Part shown: piece after piece, positions 35,564-43,810 of the stretch
Numbering within the stretch: the stretch's first letter is position 1
How the letters are laid out: the number at the start of each line of letters is the position of its first letter
Assembly: GCF_013389365.1 (NCBI RefSeq)
Contig: NZ_JACADJ010000026.1
Coordinates: forward strand, 1-47,655
DNA length: 47,655 bases
Direction of reading: 5' to 3'
Source of the DNA: Desulfobacter latus
GTDB lineage: Bacteria > Desulfobacterota > Desulfobacteria > Desulfobacterales > Desulfobacteraceae
Program-made: the position numbers and the translations under genes
Notes under the pieces: generated by a model
The model's input: only the letters and a program-made list of their open reading frames with translations
The model's database searches: none
What the model was told of the DNA's origin: nothing

Positions 35564-35607
35564 ATAAATTTTTGCAAGGATAGTTGCCGTCCTGCCTGAC
35601 AGGATTT

Positions 35608-35628
35608 TTGTCCTGTCATACAGGACAA
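35608..35628. promoter_or_regulatory. Palindrome with 9-bp arms, TTGTCCTGT-CAT-ACAGGACAA
   Basis: Second copy of the TCCTGT-N3-ACAGGA motif, here with 9-bp perfect arms. Just to its left, TGACAGGA at about 35597-35604 can pair with TCCTGTCA, giving an alternative hairpin. The two copies lie on either side of the IS605-like relic, which may have inserted between them. Confidence 0.35.
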
Positions 35629-35685
35629 GCCATCAATCAGTTAATCGGCCTTGATCATCGTTGTTTCGGCCAATGGTAGCCCATG

Positions 35686-35754
35686 GTAGGTTGGGTTGAG
35701 GAACGAAACCCAACAATTATAAAGTGTTGGGTTTCGTTCCTCAACCCAACCTAC
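35686..35754. repeat. Long palindromic REP-like element (copy 1)
   Basis: Two perfect 30-bp arms, the left starting GTAGGTTGGGTTGAGG, with a 9-base loop ATTATAAAG. A second, imperfect copy lies at 39489-39559. Such GTAGGTTGGGTT elements recur as dispersed intergenic palindromes in diverse bacteria. It lies about 45 bases beyond the stop of the hybrid kinase gene at 35798 and may also serve as its terminator. Confidence 0.85.
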
Positions 35755-35797
35755 ACGGTGGCCCAAATACGGTGGCCCAAATGATGATCATGGCCAG

Positions 35798-37711
35798 TTA
35801 ATCCTTGCCTGAACGGGTCTCTTTCTTTTGTGCGTCCAGAATATTTCGAACGGTTTTGGCAATCACCGGTCTCAATATGGGTTTCATCAATAATGCTTTG
35901 GCCCCGATAATTTTTGCCCGTGCTTCATTGATGATTTCACTAAAGCCCGTACAAATGATTATGGGTATATCATCACGTATTGCCAAAAGCATACTTGTCA
36001 CCTGATCACCGGTCAGTTGGGGCATCGTCATATCGGTGATGACCAGATCATAGGCATGAGGGCTGCCTTCAAATTTTTCCAGCGCCTCAATGCCATTGGT
36101 AAAACTTTCAACCGAATACCCAAGGCGTACCAGGGTTTCTGAAATCTGCCCGGCAATCGGCGCTTCATCGTCAATAACCATGACACGTTCATCACCTTCC
36201 GGTAATCGTTCATTTTCATTTGACACATTGCGGTGTTCCAGCTGTTCTAAAGCAGGTAAGCAAATTGTAAATGTCGTACCCTTATCAGCCTCGCTTTGAA
36301 CTGAGAGCTCTCCGCCACACTCTGCCACGATTCCAAAAACGACGGACAGGCCCAATCCAGTTCCCTGTCCTTTTTCCTTGGTTGTAAAATAGGGTTCAAA
36401 TATTTTATTCAAATCCTCTTTTGAAATACCATGGCCATTATCGCTGACTGACAGGGAAACATATTTTCCGGGCGCTAAATGAAAATCAGGATTATCCGCA
36501 TCTAAGTCAATCGCACTGAGTGTGATGTCAATTCTACCGTTGAATTCACTGACCGCATGCTTTGCATTGGTAATAAGGTTCATTAACACTTGATGCATTT
36601 GATTGGGGTCTGCCATCACCCGGTTGCATGTTCGCTCGATTTCCGTATGTATCTCAATGGTTGTGGGGATTGTCGATTTGATTAATTGTACAACCTCTTT
36701 TACGATGGGCTGGAGTCTGATGGGTATCAACCGGTGTTCTTCCTGGCGGCTGAAAGCAAGAATCTGGTTGACAAGTTCAGCGCCGCGAATGCCTGCATTA
36801 TAAATATTTCTAACCTTGGTATTCTGGGGGCTTTCTTCCGGGAGATCATATAACAGCAGCTCTGAATACCCGATTATCGGGGCAAGGATATTGTTAAAAT
36901 CATGGGCAATGCCACCGGCAAGATTTCCGATGGACTCCATTTTCTGGGCCTGCTGCAAGCGTTTTTTTACCGTTTTCTGATCGGTGATATCTTTGACGAA
37001 AACCACAAGGCGCCCTCCATCCAATGGTTTGTATTGTATGCTCGCCTCGACATCAATTATTTTTTCATCCTTGCATCTGTTCCGGAATTCAAAACGGGTT
37101 TCTGCTTTTTCAAGAATTGCATTTAGATTCACGAAACGCTTGCTATCTTTTTGAACTGACTCAAGGTCTTGTATGCCCATGGACAAAAGCTCATCGCGAC
37201 TGTAACCGGTCATGTTGCAATATGTGTCATTCACTTCAAGAAGCTTACCTGTCACATCGGCAAGAAAAAAGCCATCCATGGCTGTCTGGATGATTGATTT
37301 ATGCTTTTCTTCACTTTCCAACAGCTTTTTTTCCATGTTATGTCTGTATAAAGCGATTTCAATGGCTGTTTGAAGCTCAGCATCCTTAAATGGTTTCAGG
37401 ATATAGCCGTATGGTCCTGTTCGTTTAATCCGCTCTACGAAGTCTTTGCTTGCGTAGGCCGTCAGATACACAATAGGAATTTTATGCGCCTTTGAAATTC
37501 TTGCAGCCGTTTCAATACCATCAATTTTGTCTTTCAACTGGATGTCCATGAGAATGATGTCCGGCGAGACACCTTTAATCATTTCAAGTGCCTCCTCACC
37601 ACTTGATGTTGAACCACAAGTTTCATAATTCAGTTTTTTCAATATTTTTTCCGTGGTTCGGATAAACAGCAAATCATCTTCCACGATGAATATTCTTTTT
37701 TTCTTTTTCAT
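35798..37711 (-). CDS. Hybrid histidine kinase REC-PAS-HisKA-HATPase-REC
   Basis: About 637 residues from the ATG at 37711; a start at 37822 would add 37 residues with no domain. N-terminal receiver (RIFIVEDD, phospho-Asp in IILMDIQL, Lys in ILKPFKD), PAS domain (about 130-245, with GYSRDELL), HisKA with phospho-His in GGIAHDFNN, HATPase (N box NLITNAKHA, G1 DNGHGI, G2 GTGLGLSVV) and a C-terminal receiver (VMVIDDEAP, Asp in LVITDMTMP, Lys in MKPI). No membrane segments. The IAHDFNNIL type of H box is typical of cytoplasmic NtrB-like kinases. It is divergent from a sigma-54 activator, its likely partner. Confidence 0.9.
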   Translation of the reverse strand: MKKKKRIFIVEDDLLFIRTTEKILKKLNYETCGSTSSGEEALEMIKGVSPDIILMDIQLKDKIDGIETAARISKAHKIPIVYLTAYASKDFVERIKRTGPYGYILKPFKDAELQTAIEIALYRHNMEKKLLESEEKHKSIIQTAMDGFFLADVTGKLLEVNDTYCNMTGYSRDELLSMGIQDLESVQKDSKRFVNLNAILEKAETRFEFRNRCKDEKIIDVEASIQYKPLDGGRLVVFVKDITDQKTVKKRLQQAQKMESIGNLAGGIAHDFNNILAPIIGYSELLLYDLPEESPQNTKVRNIYNAGIRGAELVNQILAFSRQEEHRLIPIRLQPIVKEVVQLIKSTIPTTIEIHTEIERTCNRVMADPNQMHQVLMNLITNAKHAVSEFNGRIDITLSAIDLDADNPDFHLAPGKYVSLSVSDNGHGISKEDLNKIFEPYFTTKEKGQGTGLGLSVVFGIVAECGGELSVQSEADKGTTFTICLPALEQLEHRNVSNENERLPEGDERVMVIDDEAPIAGQISETLVRLGYSVESFTNGIEALEKFEGSPHAYDLVITDMTMPQLTGDQVTSMLLAIRDDIPIIICTGFSEIINEARAKIIGAKALLMKPILRPVIAKTVRNILDAQKKETRSGKD

Positions 37712-37915
37712 GAGTTCTGCAAACCACCTAAGCTTTTCTTTATTCAGAAATAGATTTTCTTTATGGCCTGAAGTATAAAGAACGCAACCCGTTAGAACAA
37801 CCTGTTTTATCAATTTTAACATTTATAATCCCATTGACTGAAAATTTAAGGAAATGCTAAAAGACCTTTCTCGGAATAGATAATTACCTGTGACAACTTC
37901 GATAAATCGGGGCTT

Positions 37916-39316
37916 ATGAGTGATTTAAACAAAATTCTGATCATTGATGATGATGAAAGTATCTGCAGAATGGTGGCAAAGCAGATAAAATCTGACGGCC
38001 ACCATATCGATTGCGCGTATACCGGCAAAAGCGGAATTAGAAAACTGAAGGAAGGCGCATATAAAGTGGTTTTGCTGGATCTGTGCCTGCCTGACGGTAA
38101 CGGCCTGGATCTGTTACCCCAAATTAAGAAAAGGGGGGATTCACCGGAAGTAATCATATTGACAGGCAACGCCGATCATTCCAGTGCCGCGTTGAGCATT
38201 ACCATGGGGGCATGGGATTACATTCAAAAGCCGTTTTCCACCGAAGAATTGAAAGTTATCATTAACAGGGCAATCACGTATCAAAACAAAAAACGATATA
38301 ATGACGTTAACTGGTTAGACCGGAAGCATATTATCGGCGAGTCCCGGAAGATCAAGCAGACACTCAATCTTGTGGCGCAAAGTGCCCAAAGTGATCTAAA
38401 TGTCCTCGTTTCCGGGGAGACCGGGACCGGGAAGGAGTTGATTGCGCTCACCATCCATGAAAACAGTGCGCGAAAAGATAACGACTTTATTGTTCTTGAC
38501 TGCTCTATTCTGACGGAATCTTTAATTGAAAGTACGTTGTTCGGACATAAAAAAGGCGCCTTCACCGGTGCCATTCAGAACCGAATCGGTGTTGTTGAGC
38601 AGGCACACCAGGGGACCTTGTTTATGGATGAAGTCGGCGAACTGCCGTTATCGAGCCAAAAAGCATTCTTGCGTATTCTCCAGGAAAGGAGCTACCGGCC
38701 CTTGGGGGCAAAGCAAACGAAAACAAGCAATTTTCGATTGATCACTGCGACCAACCGCGACCTGAAAAAAATGGTCAAGGAAAAAAATTTCAGAGAAGAT
38801 CTGTACTATCGCTTGAAATCGCTGGAAATATATATACCCCCGTTGCGGGAAAGAAAGGATGATATACCGAAATTAGCTGTTTTTTATGTCACAAAAATTT
38901 GTGCACGGTTAAAAATTCAATCCAAAAAATTGTCCCCGGAATTCCTTGAGGCCTTGGTAAAAAATGATTGGCCCGGAAATATCAGAGAACTTATCAATAC
39001 CATTGAGCATGCTATTGTCATTGGACGATCAGAACCTGTTTTGTATCAACATCACCTGCCGGAAAATATCAGAATATCTTCGTTACAAAAAGATTTAAAA
39101 AAAGAGTATCCGGTTGAACCGCTTTTCAATGGTTATACAACCGACATGCCATCGCTTCAAACGGTCCGTGATACAGCCATTTACGAGGCAGAAAAAAAAT
39201 ATCTGGAAACCTTGAAAAACGCCTGTAATGGGAATATAGCGTTAATGCAAAAAAAAGCAGGAATTTCCAGATCCCGGATTTACTATTTACTGAAGAAATA
39301 TAATATTTCCAGATAA
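37916..39316 (+). CDS. NtrC-family sigma-54-dependent response regulator
   Basis: 466 residues. Receiver (about 5-120, phospho-Asp in VVLLDLCLPDGNG, Lys in IQKPF), AAA+ domain with Walker A GETGTGKE, the sigma-54 contact loop GAFTGA, Walker B GTLFMDEVGEL and arginine-finger region, then a Fis-type helix-turn-helix (about 425-466; IALMQKKAGISRSRIYYLLK). It activates sigma-54 promoters when phosphorylated, probably by the divergent kinase 35798-37711. The giant operon upstream carries a sigma-54-like site and is a possible target (inference). Confidence 0.95.
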   Translation: MSDLNKILIIDDDESICRMVAKQIKSDGHHIDCAYTGKSGIRKLKEGAYKVVLLDLCLPDGNGLDLLPQIKKRGDSPEVIILTGNADHSSAALSITMGAWDYIQKPFSTEELKVIINRAITYQNKKRYNDVNWLDRKHIIGESRKIKQTLNLVAQSAQSDLNVLVSGETGTGKELIALTIHENSARKDNDFIVLDCSILTESLIESTLFGHKKGAFTGAIQNRIGVVEQAHQGTLFMDEVGELPLSSQKAFLRILQERSYRPLGAKQTKTSNFRLITATNRDLKKMVKEKNFREDLYYRLKSLEIYIPPLRERKDDIPKLAVFYVTKICARLKIQSKKLSPEFLEALVKNDWPGNIRELINTIEHAIVIGRSEPVLYQHHLPENIRISSLQKDLKKEYPVEPLFNGYTTDMPSLQTVRDTAIYEAEKKYLETLKNACNGNIALMQKKAGISRSRIYYLLKKYNISR

Positions 39317-39387
39317 GGCCCATGGTCGGAATTAAATCTGCCACAGATGCGCCGGGAAATTTGTTTCTACAAATAGAAGCATTTCTA

Positions 39388-39416
39388 TTGACACCGCTAT
39401 AAAAACCTTTTAATTT
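39388..39416 (+). promoter_or_regulatory. Weak candidate sigma-70 promoter upstream of the trp leader
   Basis: A perfect -35 TTGACA (39388-39393) is followed after 17 bases by TAATTT, only a partial -10. Transcription would begin near 39423, before the Trp-rich leader frame, the terminator and trpE. The weak -10 keeps confidence low. Confidence 0.25.
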
Positions 39417-39452
39417 GATCATTAAAAAAAATCTATACAGATAGGGCGCATT

Positions 39453-39692
39453 ATGAAAACTGGGCTTGCTTATAACATCGGCCACAGCGTAGGTTGGGTT
39501 GAACGAAGTGAAACCCAACAACTTATCGGCGTTGGGTTTCGTTCCTCAACCCAACCTACCGGAAATTTATGTGGCCGAAAATATGACCAAGGCCTGAAAA
39601 CTTTTCCAGCCAGTCGGAAACAAAATTTATGGCGGTGGCATTCTTGGCCAATATGGCAATGGCTGTTGCACCGGTTATCAAAGATGCGTTAA
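39453..39692 (+). CDS. Possible trp leader peptide (Trp-rich tail)
   Basis: A 79-codon frame upstream of trpE that ends NLWRWHSWPIWQW...: five TGG codons within eleven (39630, 39636, 39645, 39654, 39660), just before its stop and about 60 bases before a strong terminator. This is what a transcription-attenuation leader would look like. An AGGG lies 8 bases before its ATG. Against it: the peptide is much longer than usual leaders, it reads through the palindromic element at 39489-39559, no nearer start codon exists in frame, and I found no clean antiterminator pairing. The Trp codons also overlap repeated ATGGC units readable in another frame. Confidence 0.35.
   Translation: MKTGLAYNIGHSVGWVERSETQQLIGVGFRSSTQPTGNLCGRKYDQGLKTFPASRKQNLWRWHSWPIWQWLLHRLSKMR
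39489..39559. repeat. Long palindromic REP-like element (copy 2)
   Basis: Imperfect palindrome of the same family as 35686-35754. The left arm begins GTAGGTTGGGTTGAACGAAG, and the right arm matches the right arm of copy 1 over 29 bases. It lies between the NtrC-type gene and trpE. Confidence 0.85.
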
Positions 39693-39753
39693 ACGCTTGT
39701 GACATATCGCTGCAGCAGCTTTCACTTAAATTCATGGCTGTTGCGGACCCCAG

Positions 39754-39782
39754 GGCTGACAACATCCATGTCAGCCTTTTTT
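39754..39782 (+). terminator. Rho-independent terminator upstream of trpE (possible attenuator)
   Basis: GGCTGAC (39754-39760) pairs with GTCAGCC (39770-39776) around a 9-base loop, followed by six T. It ends 117 bases before trpE. It may terminate the NtrC-type gene's transcript or act as a trp attenuator with the Trp-rich frame before it. The 11-base direct repeats ATGGCTGTTGC at 39659 and 39734 can each pair (with G-T wobbles) with GCAGCAGCT at 39712. Confidence 0.75.
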
Positions 39783-39815
39783 GTTTTAAATTAGCGCCCT
39801 TTGGGCGGGCTGTTC

Positions 39816-39871
39816 GGTGCTGGGTACTGGGTACTGGGTGCTGGGTGCTGGGAAATGGAAATTCCTATACT
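39816..39871 (+). repeat. Tandem heptamer repeat with conserved tail, upstream of trpE
   Basis: Five heptamers, GGTGCTG or GGTACTG, followed by a 21-base tail ending CCTATACT that matches the copy before rsbR (19151-19192) at 20 of 21 positions. The tail ends 27 bases before trpE, the same gene-proximal orientation as at rsbR. Confidence 0.78.
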
Positions 39872-39898
39872 ATTTAAATTTTTTGTGAGGATTTTTTA

Positions 39899-41386
39899 AT
39901 GATATTAGACAGACTGCCGGATAAAGACCAATTTATCAAACTTGCCCAATCCGCCAATGTCATACCTGTGGCCACAAGGGTGCTTGCAGACAGTGATACG
40001 CCCGTATCCATTCTGCAAAAATGCTATGAAAAGGACAAGGCGTGTTTCCTTTTAGAGAGTGTGGAAGGTGGCGAGCGCTGGGGCCGATACAGTTTTCTTG
40101 GGGTTTGTGCCTTTGGGCATATCAAAATTTTTAAAACCCATGTCCTTGTGGAAACCCGCCACGACACACAAAAAATTGATCATGACAACGATCCGTTAAG
40201 CGTAATGCGGGAGGTTATCAAAGGATTTACCCCTGCTGATATCCCGGATCTGCCGCGGTTCTGGAGCGGGATCACCGGCTACTTTGCCTATGAGATGGTC
40301 TCTTTTTTTGAAAATATTGACGTTGCCCTGCCCGAGGGCACGCCATACGGCCACTTTATCATTCCCGAGCAGATGATCATCTTTGACAATATCAAACAAA
40401 CCCTGACCTGCCTGAATATCTGTTACCTGTCCAGGACAGATGACCCGGCCACGGTCTATGACAATGCCAGGGATAATGTTGAGACGCTTGTGAAAGATTT
40501 AAGAAAACCGCTTGTCCCCGGGACCCCTCCCCCTGTTGCCGATACCCAGCTTGTACCTGAAACACCGGCTGAAGCTTACATGGCAGGGGTTAAAACCATC
40601 AAGGACCATATTGTAGAGGGAGATATTTTCCAGGCCGTATATTCCCAGCCCTTTTCATGCCAAACAACGGTTGATCCCGTATTGATATACAGGGCCCAGC
40701 GCTACATCAACCCGTCACCTTACATGTTCTTCATGAATTTCACGGACCGGGTGATTGCCGGCTCGTCCCCTGAAACCATGGTGCGCCTTGAAAACCGGGT
40801 GGCAACCCTGCGGCCCATTGCCGGAACAAGGCCCCGGGGTAAAACCGAACAAACGGACCGGGCCCTGGCCGATGATCTGCTCAATGATGAAAAGGAAAAA
40901 GCCGAACATGTCATGCTCATTGATCTTGGCCGGAATGACCTTGGCCGGGTAGCCCAGGCCGGCACGGTCCAGGTGACGGACACCATGGTCATTGAACGCT
41001 ATTCCCATGTCATGCACCTGGTCTCTAATATCACTTGTGATCTGAAAGAGGAATGCGACGCCTTTGATCTTTTCAAGGCCACCTTTCCGGCAGGCACCTT
41101 GTCCGGTGCGCCGAAAATCCGGGCCATGGAGATCATTGGAAAGCTTGAGAACCGGCAACGGGGTGTTTATGGCGGGGCTGCCGGGTATATCTCCTTTACC
41201 GGCAATATGGACTTTGCCATCACCATCCGCACCGCTGTCATGGAAAACGACACATTGACCGTCCAGGCAGGGGCCGGCATTGTCTACGATTCAGATCCTG
41301 AAACTGAATTAAACGAATGTATCAACAAGGCCAAAAGCGTTGAGATGGCATTAAAACTTGCGCTGTCACAAAGCCCAAAAGGATAG
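39899..41386 (+). CDS. trpE: Anthranilate synthase component I
   Basis: 495 residues, the usual TrpE length. Makes anthranilate from chorismate with ammonia supplied by TrpG. The tryptophan feedback site is recognisable as LLES (51-54) and PSPYMFF (near 270). The chorismate-binding C-terminal half has IAGTRPRG, ERYSHVMH, FPAGTLSGAPKI and AGAGIVYDSDPE. GTGAGGA lies 7 bases before the ATG. It heads trpEGDC with gaps of 6, 1 and 20 bases. Upstream are a heptamer repeat, a terminator and a Trp-rich frame. Confidence 0.97.
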   Translation: MILDRLPDKDQFIKLAQSANVIPVATRVLADSDTPVSILQKCYEKDKACFLLESVEGGERWGRYSFLGVCAFGHIKIFKTHVLVETRHDTQKIDHDNDPLSVMREVIKGFTPADIPDLPRFWSGITGYFAYEMVSFFENIDVALPEGTPYGHFIIPEQMIIFDNIKQTLTCLNICYLSRTDDPATVYDNARDNVETLVKDLRKPLVPGTPPPVADTQLVPETPAEAYMAGVKTIKDHIVEGDIFQAVYSQPFSCQTTVDPVLIYRAQRYINPSPYMFFMNFTDRVIAGSSPETMVRLENRVATLRPIAGTRPRGKTEQTDRALADDLLNDEKEKAEHVMLIDLGRNDLGRVAQAGTVQVTDTMVIERYSHVMHLVSNITCDLKEECDAFDLFKATFPAGTLSGAPKIRAMEIIGKLENRQRGVYGGAAGYISFTGNMDFAITIRTAVMENDTLTVQAGAGIVYDSDPETELNECINKAKSVEMALKLALSQSPKG

Positions 41387-41392
41387 TAAAAT

Positions 41393-41962
41393 ATGAAAAC
41401 AGCAATAATAGACAACTACGATTCCTTTACCTTTAACCTGGTGCATTATGTGCTGCATACAGGGGCACAGGCAGAGGTTTTCAGAAATGATAAGATCAGC
41501 GTGGCGGAACTTGAGGGTATGGGGTTTGATGCCGTTATCCTGTCACCGGGACCGGGCAGGCCTGAGGATGCGGGCATCTGCCTTGAACTGGTACAAAAGC
41601 TGTCAGGAAAAATGCCTATTCTTGGTGTGTGTTTAGGGCACCAGACCATTGCCCAGAGTTTTGGCGGCACCATTATCCATGCCAGGACCATTATGCACGG
41701 CAAAACATCCATGGTGGAAGCAAACGGCAAACACATTTTTTCAGGCATCAACAAACCCTTTAATGTGATGCGTTACCACTCCCTGGCGGTTCAGGAATCA
41801 GACCTGCCCGACTGTCTGGAAGTGACGGCCAGAACCCTGGACGGGGAAATCATGGGTATAAAACACAAAGACCACCCCACCCAGGGGGTTCAGTTCCACC
41901 CGGAATCGTTCATGACCACCGTGGGAAAACGGCTGATCAGAAATTTCATCAAAGGAGCATAA
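41393..41962 (+). CDS. trpG: Anthranilate synthase component II (glutamine amidotransferase)
   Basis: 189 residues, class I glutamine amidotransferase. Nucleophile C80 in LGVCLGHQ, oxyanion SPGPGRPEDAG, and the His-Glu pair in VQFHPESF near the C-terminus. Supplies ammonia to TrpE. It stands alone, not fused to TrpD. It lies 6 bases after trpE and one base before trpD, whose AAAGGAG ribosome site is inside its last codons. Confidence 0.97.
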   Translation: MKTAIIDNYDSFTFNLVHYVLHTGAQAEVFRNDKISVAELEGMGFDAVILSPGPGRPEDAGICLELVQKLSGKMPILGVCLGHQTIAQSFGGTIIHARTIMHGKTSMVEANGKHIFSGINKPFNVMRYHSLAVQESDLPDCLEVTARTLDGEIMGIKHKDHPTQGVQFHPESFMTTVGKRLIRNFIKGA

Positions 41963-41963
41963 T

Positions 41964-42983
41964 ATGGATTTTACAGGGTACCTGAATACCATCGTAAACA
42001 GACAGAATCTTAGCCAGGACCAGATGGCAGACATGCTGGACACTATTTTCTCAGGCCGGGCCACCGAAGCCCAGGTCGGTGCATTCATGGCGGCCCTGGC
42101 CACAAAGGGCGAGACATTTGAGGAACTGGCCGGTGCGGCCCGGGCCATGCGGACCAAGGCGGTTCGGGTTCAGACCCTTGCCAAAAAGGTCATTGACACC
42201 TGCGGCACAGGCGGTGATGCCTCGGGGTCATTTAATATTTCCACCACAACGGCCTTTGTTATTGCAGGGGCCGGCGTTACCGTGGCAAAACACGGCAACC
42301 GGTCGGTCACCAGCAAATGCGGGTCTGCGGATGTGCTGGAAGAACTTGGAATTAATTTAAGTGTGGACCCTGAAATTGTGGAAGAGGCCATCAACGAAAT
42401 CGGCATTGGGTTCATGTTTGCGCCCCTGTACCACGGCTCCATGAAGTACGCCATGAAAGCCCGCACGGAATGCAAAATCAGAAGCATTTTCAACATGCTC
42501 GGCCCCTTGACCAACCCGGCAGCCGCCTCATGTCAAATCCTTGGGGTATATGCACCGGAATTGACGGAAATGTTTGGCAAGGCATTGGATCTGCTGGGTG
42601 TGGAAAAGGCCTTTGTGGTCCACGGCCATGACGGTATGGATGAGATGACCACCACAGACCTGACCCGGGTGACGGAACTCAATGACGGCATGATTAAAAC
42701 CTATGATGTGGACCCCTTAAGCTATTTTGACGAATACGCCGACCCCAAGGATCTTTTGGGCGGCGATGTAAAGCGCAATGCCGCCATCACCCGGGCCATT
42801 CTGTCCGGGGAAAAGGGTCCGAAACAGGATATTGTCCTGCTTAATGCAGGTGCCGGCCTTGTGGCCGCAGATGCTGCGCCCACCATTGAAAAGGGTATTG
42901 AGCTGGCTTTAAGATCCATTGAAACAGGGGCGGCCATGGAAAAACTTGAATTGTTGGCGGATTATACCAAAGAAAACGCGTGA
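41964..42983 (+). CDS. trpD: Anthranilate phosphoribosyltransferase
   Basis: 339 residues, normal for TrpD. Transfers phosphoribose from PRPP to anthranilate. Key PRPP/anthranilate motifs: CGTGGDASGSFNIS and KHGNRSVTSKCGSAD; PLTNPA and VVHGHDGMDE follow further on. A strong AAAGGAG ribosome site precedes the ATG. Translation is coupled to trpG. Confidence 0.97.
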   Translation: MDFTGYLNTIVNRQNLSQDQMADMLDTIFSGRATEAQVGAFMAALATKGETFEELAGAARAMRTKAVRVQTLAKKVIDTCGTGGDASGSFNISTTTAFVIAGAGVTVAKHGNRSVTSKCGSADVLEELGINLSVDPEIVEEAINEIGIGFMFAPLYHGSMKYAMKARTECKIRSIFNMLGPLTNPAAASCQILGVYAPELTEMFGKALDLLGVEKAFVVHGHDGMDEMTTTDLTRVTELNDGMIKTYDVDPLSYFDEYADPKDLLGGDVKRNAAITRAILSGEKGPKQDIVLLNAGAGLVAADAAPTIEKGIELALRSIETGAAMEKLELLADYTKENA

Positions 42984-43003
42984 ATAGAAAGGCAGATAAA
43001 TAA

Positions 43004-43810
43004 ATGAAAGGATTTCTCAACGCTGTTGTTGATGTTAAAAAAGAAGAAATAAACCAGGCTAAAAGCACAATTCCCTTGACCGCCATTCGCCATGATGCGG
43101 AACATACCCCTGCCCCGGCCTCTTTTGCAGATGCCATGGCAGACTCAACCCGTGAAGCGGTAGGGATCATTGCCGAGGTCAAAAAAGCATCGCCCTCCAA
43201 GGGGGACATCAGAACCGATCTTGACGTGGCCGCCTATGCCAGGGCCTACACCCAGGGTGGTGCCAGGGCCGTATCAGTGCTTACGGAATCAAAGTATTTT
43301 AAAGGCACGCTGTCCGATCTGGAACTTGTGTGTCAAAATACAAATCTGCCCGTACTTCGAAAGGATTTTATCTTTTCCGAATACCAGATTTATGAAGCCA
43401 AAAAGGCCGGGGCGTCTGCCGTGCTTTTGATTACCACCCTGCTCGATCCGGCCCAACAGGCAGAGCTGACCCTTCTGGCCCGGGAACTTGGCATGGAGCC
43501 GCTGGTGGAGATCAATTCAGAATTTGAATTTGAGCAGGCATATCAAGCCCAGGCCCGGGTGGTAGGCATTAACAACCGAAACCTGGCCACCCTTGAGGTG
43601 GACACCAGTGTGGCAAAACGTGTGGCAAAAATTTTTCCTGATGACATCATTCCCGTAGAGGCCTCGGGCATTTCCGGTCGTCCGGGTATTGAAGCCGGCA
43701 TTGAAAACCGTATTTTCAATTTCCTTGTGGGAGAGAGCATTGTGCGTTCAAAAGATCCTGCCCAATTTATCAAAACCCTTCTTGGCATCAATAAAGAGGT
43801 CGGTATATAG
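43004..43810 (+). CDS. trpC: Indole-3-glycerol phosphate synthase
   Basis: 268 residues, TIM barrel. Converts carboxyphenylamino-deoxyribulose phosphate to indole-3-glycerol phosphate. Recognised by EVKKASPSKGDI, SVLTESKYFKG, LRKDFIFSEYQIYEA, VGINNRNL and EASGISGR. It is a stand-alone enzyme, not fused to TrpF. A weak AT-only palindrome with short T run (43807-43834) overlaps its stop and may act as a poor terminator. Confidence 0.97.
   Translation: MKGFLNAVVDVKKEEINQAKSTIPLTAIRHDAEHTPAPASFADAMADSTREAVGIIAEVKKASPSKGDIRTDLDVAAYARAYTQGGARAVSVLTESKYFKGTLSDLELVCQNTNLPVLRKDFIFSEYQIYEAKKAGASAVLLITTLLDPAQQAELTLLARELGMEPLVEINSEFEFEQAYQAQARVVGINNRNLATLEVDTSVAKRVAKIFPDDIIPVEASGISGRPGIEAGIENRIFNFLVGESIVRSKDPAQFIKTLLGINKEVGI

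Larger units (their letters stand above)
34964..35797. other. 834-base non-coding region upstream of the giant operon
   Basis: No gene is credible here. The region holds a sigma-54-like site (35027-35042), two palindromes of the TCCTGT-N3-ACAGGA type, an IS200/IS605-like relic (35222-35563) and a 30-bp-arm palindromic repeat (35686-35754). It is accessory in character compared with the tight coding on both sides. Confidence 0.7.

Noticed and set aside
35413-35628. A 71-codon minus-strand frame in the operon's upstream region
   Set aside because: It lies across the IS605-like hairpin and palindromes; no family resemblance.
39629-39877. An 82-codon + strand frame starting MAVAFLANMAMAV upstream of trpE
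   Set aside because: It crosses the terminator and the heptamer repeat, has no ribosome site, and is best explained by repeated ATGGC units; it competes with the Trp-rich frame, itself uncertain.
39317-39898. T-box or other tRNA-sensing leader before trpE
   Set aside because: No T-box-like conserved stretch was found; only a Trp-rich frame and terminator are visible.
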